From positions 1 through 6,620 of the forward strand of contig JAFZOE010000059.1 of NCBI GenBank assembly GCA_017552845.1: a stretch of 6,620 bases of DNA, given 5' to 3'. The notes beneath the pieces were generated by a model. It saw nothing but the letters and a program-made list of their open reading frames with translations. It was not told where the DNA came from and did no database searches. A program made the translations under genes and the position numbers. The stretch is from Clostridia bacterium. GTDB taxonomy: Bacteria; Bacillota; Clostridia; Oscillospirales; Acutalibacteraceae. Numbering within the stretch: the first letter of the stretch is position 1; each line of letters begins with the position of its first letter. This document shows, piece after piece, positions 5,804 through 6,620 of this stretch.

Positions 5804-6603
5804 TTGATAATATCCTTAACCTTCTTGATTTCTTCCTTGAAGCGCTCGAGTTTTGCGCTTTCGAGCTTCCAGTAAATCGTGCGGATCGGCGGAGCGATGC
5901 TCATAAGCACTTTTGAAAGAGCAAATAGCGGGGAGGGGGAGACAAACTTCTTTTCGTTTTCAAGCCCCGCAACCATCTTTCTTGCGACCACTTCGGGTTT
6001 CTGAACCGGGAAGGGTTTTTCAAAATCAATGGGAGCCGCAACCTTGAAGAAATTCGTATCGGTTGCCACGGGATAGAGGCAGGTCAGCTTGAGTGAATTC
6101 GGCTTTTCAAGACGAATCGCCTGCTGGAAGCCGTGAAGCGCAAATTTGGTCGCCGAATAGAGCGCGTAGCCGGGCATCGCCATCTGGCCTATTGCAGAAA
6201 CGGTGTAGGCAAGGTGGCCCGGTCTGCCGTCAAGATGGTGAAGATATTTCGCATAAGTATATATGGGAGAAATGGTATTTGTCTCAAATATAGCGAGGAT
6301 TCTCTCCCAGTTTGTGTAGTTGAATTCCTCATAATACGGAAAACCTGCGTTTGCGTAGAAGATATCAATCTGCCTGCCGCCGAACACTTCATTCGCCTTT
6401 TCAAAAATAGCATCCACGCCCTCGCGCGAGGATACATCGCATGTAAAAGGTGTCACATTCTCCGCAAAGCCGGTGAGTTTTTCCTCTGCATGCCTTGAAA
6501 CAGCGAGAATCTTATTTGATTTCTCCGCGCTGATGAGCTTGAGAACCTCAAGACCTATGCCGCTTGAAGCGCCGGTCAGAACAATTGTTTTATTGTTAAT
6601 CAT
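5800..6603 (-). CDS. Short-chain dehydrogenase/reductase (SDR)
   Basis: The 267-residue protein is a classical SDR. It has the cofactor motif TGASSGIG (10-17), CDVSS (55-59) for the adenine pocket, NAG (85-87), and the catalytic tetrad N109, S136, Y149 and K153 (YSATK). An Arg after the second strand (SRHAE, R37) favours NADP(H) over NAD(H). The reaction would be a reversible ketone/alcohol conversion in the cytoplasm; the substrate is not evident. The C-terminal part (about 220-267) has a hydrophobic patch and a highly charged, lysine- and glutamate-rich helix, which may aid membrane contact or oligomerisation. The ATG at 6603 is preceded by AAAGGA with about 10-nt spacing. Its TGA overlaps the flavoenzyme start by 4 nt, so the two are probably made together and may act on the same molecule. 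It is the first gene seen, and the promoter is outside the window. Confidence 0.95.
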   Translation of the reverse strand: MINNKTIVLTGASSGIGLEVLKLISAEKSNKILAVSRHAEEKLTGFAENVTPFTCDVSSREGVDAIFEKANEVFGGRQIDIFYANAGFPYYEEFNYTNWERILAIFETNTISPIYTYAKYLHHLDGRPGHLAYTVSAIGQMAMPGYALYSATKFALHGFQQAIRLEKPNSLKLTCLYPVATDTNFFKVAAPIDFEKPFPVQKPEVVARKMVAGLENEKKFVSPSPLFALSKVLMSIAPPIRTIYWKLESAKLERFKEEIKKVKDIIK

Positions 6604-6620
6604 TTATGTCAGTTCCTTTC

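Overview
The window looks like chromosomal DNA from an anaerobic, gut-type Clostridia (Bacillota; Oscillospirales-like is my guess). The reasons are purine-rich Shine-Dalgarno sites, a mid-range GC content judged by eye, an oxygen-sensitive Fe-S flavoenzyme of the FadH/BaiCD type, a DUF218/YdcF protein with an N-terminal membrane region of Clostridia style, and a secreted metallophosphoesterase. No taxon marker was searched, so the assignment is inference.

Layout: every gene I can support is on the minus strand, so transcription runs from 6620 towards 1. From upstream to downstream these are an SDR oxidoreductase (6603-5800), an Old Yellow Enzyme/FadH-like flavin-Fe-S oxidoreductase (5803-3728, ATGA overlap with the SDR), a DUF218/YdcF-like membrane protein interrupted by one in-frame TAG (3727-2939, TTG start directly after the previous stop), a secreted calcineurin-like metallophosphoesterase (2891-1191), and an unrecognised polytopic membrane protein (1145-498). 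A strong hairpin terminator follows at 462-484. Spacings are -4, 0, 47 and 45 bp with no internal terminator seen, so one operon is plausible. Its promoter lies outside the window.

An independent tRNA transcription unit follows: a consensus promoter (352-379), a 76-nt tRNA (336-261) and a terminator hairpin (225-256). This is the most unusual item. The tRNA has every classic bacterial initiator feature (C1xA72 mismatch, A11-U24, three G-C pairs in the anticodon stem, short variable loop, encoded CCA), but its anticodon reads CAG instead of CAU. It is therefore an initiator-type body that would pair with CUG.

The last stretch (1-224) has no confident gene. It holds an 11-bp direct repeat, a hairpin and a short open frame whose translation resembles a recombinase tail, possibly the scar of an element beside the tRNA.

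Functionally, the SDR and the flavoenzyme are translationally coupled and could carry out successive ketone/alcohol and enone reductions on one substrate, as in bile-acid or steroid reduction pathways. The substrate cannot be told from sequence. The three downstream genes are envelope-associated with no obvious link to that chemistry.
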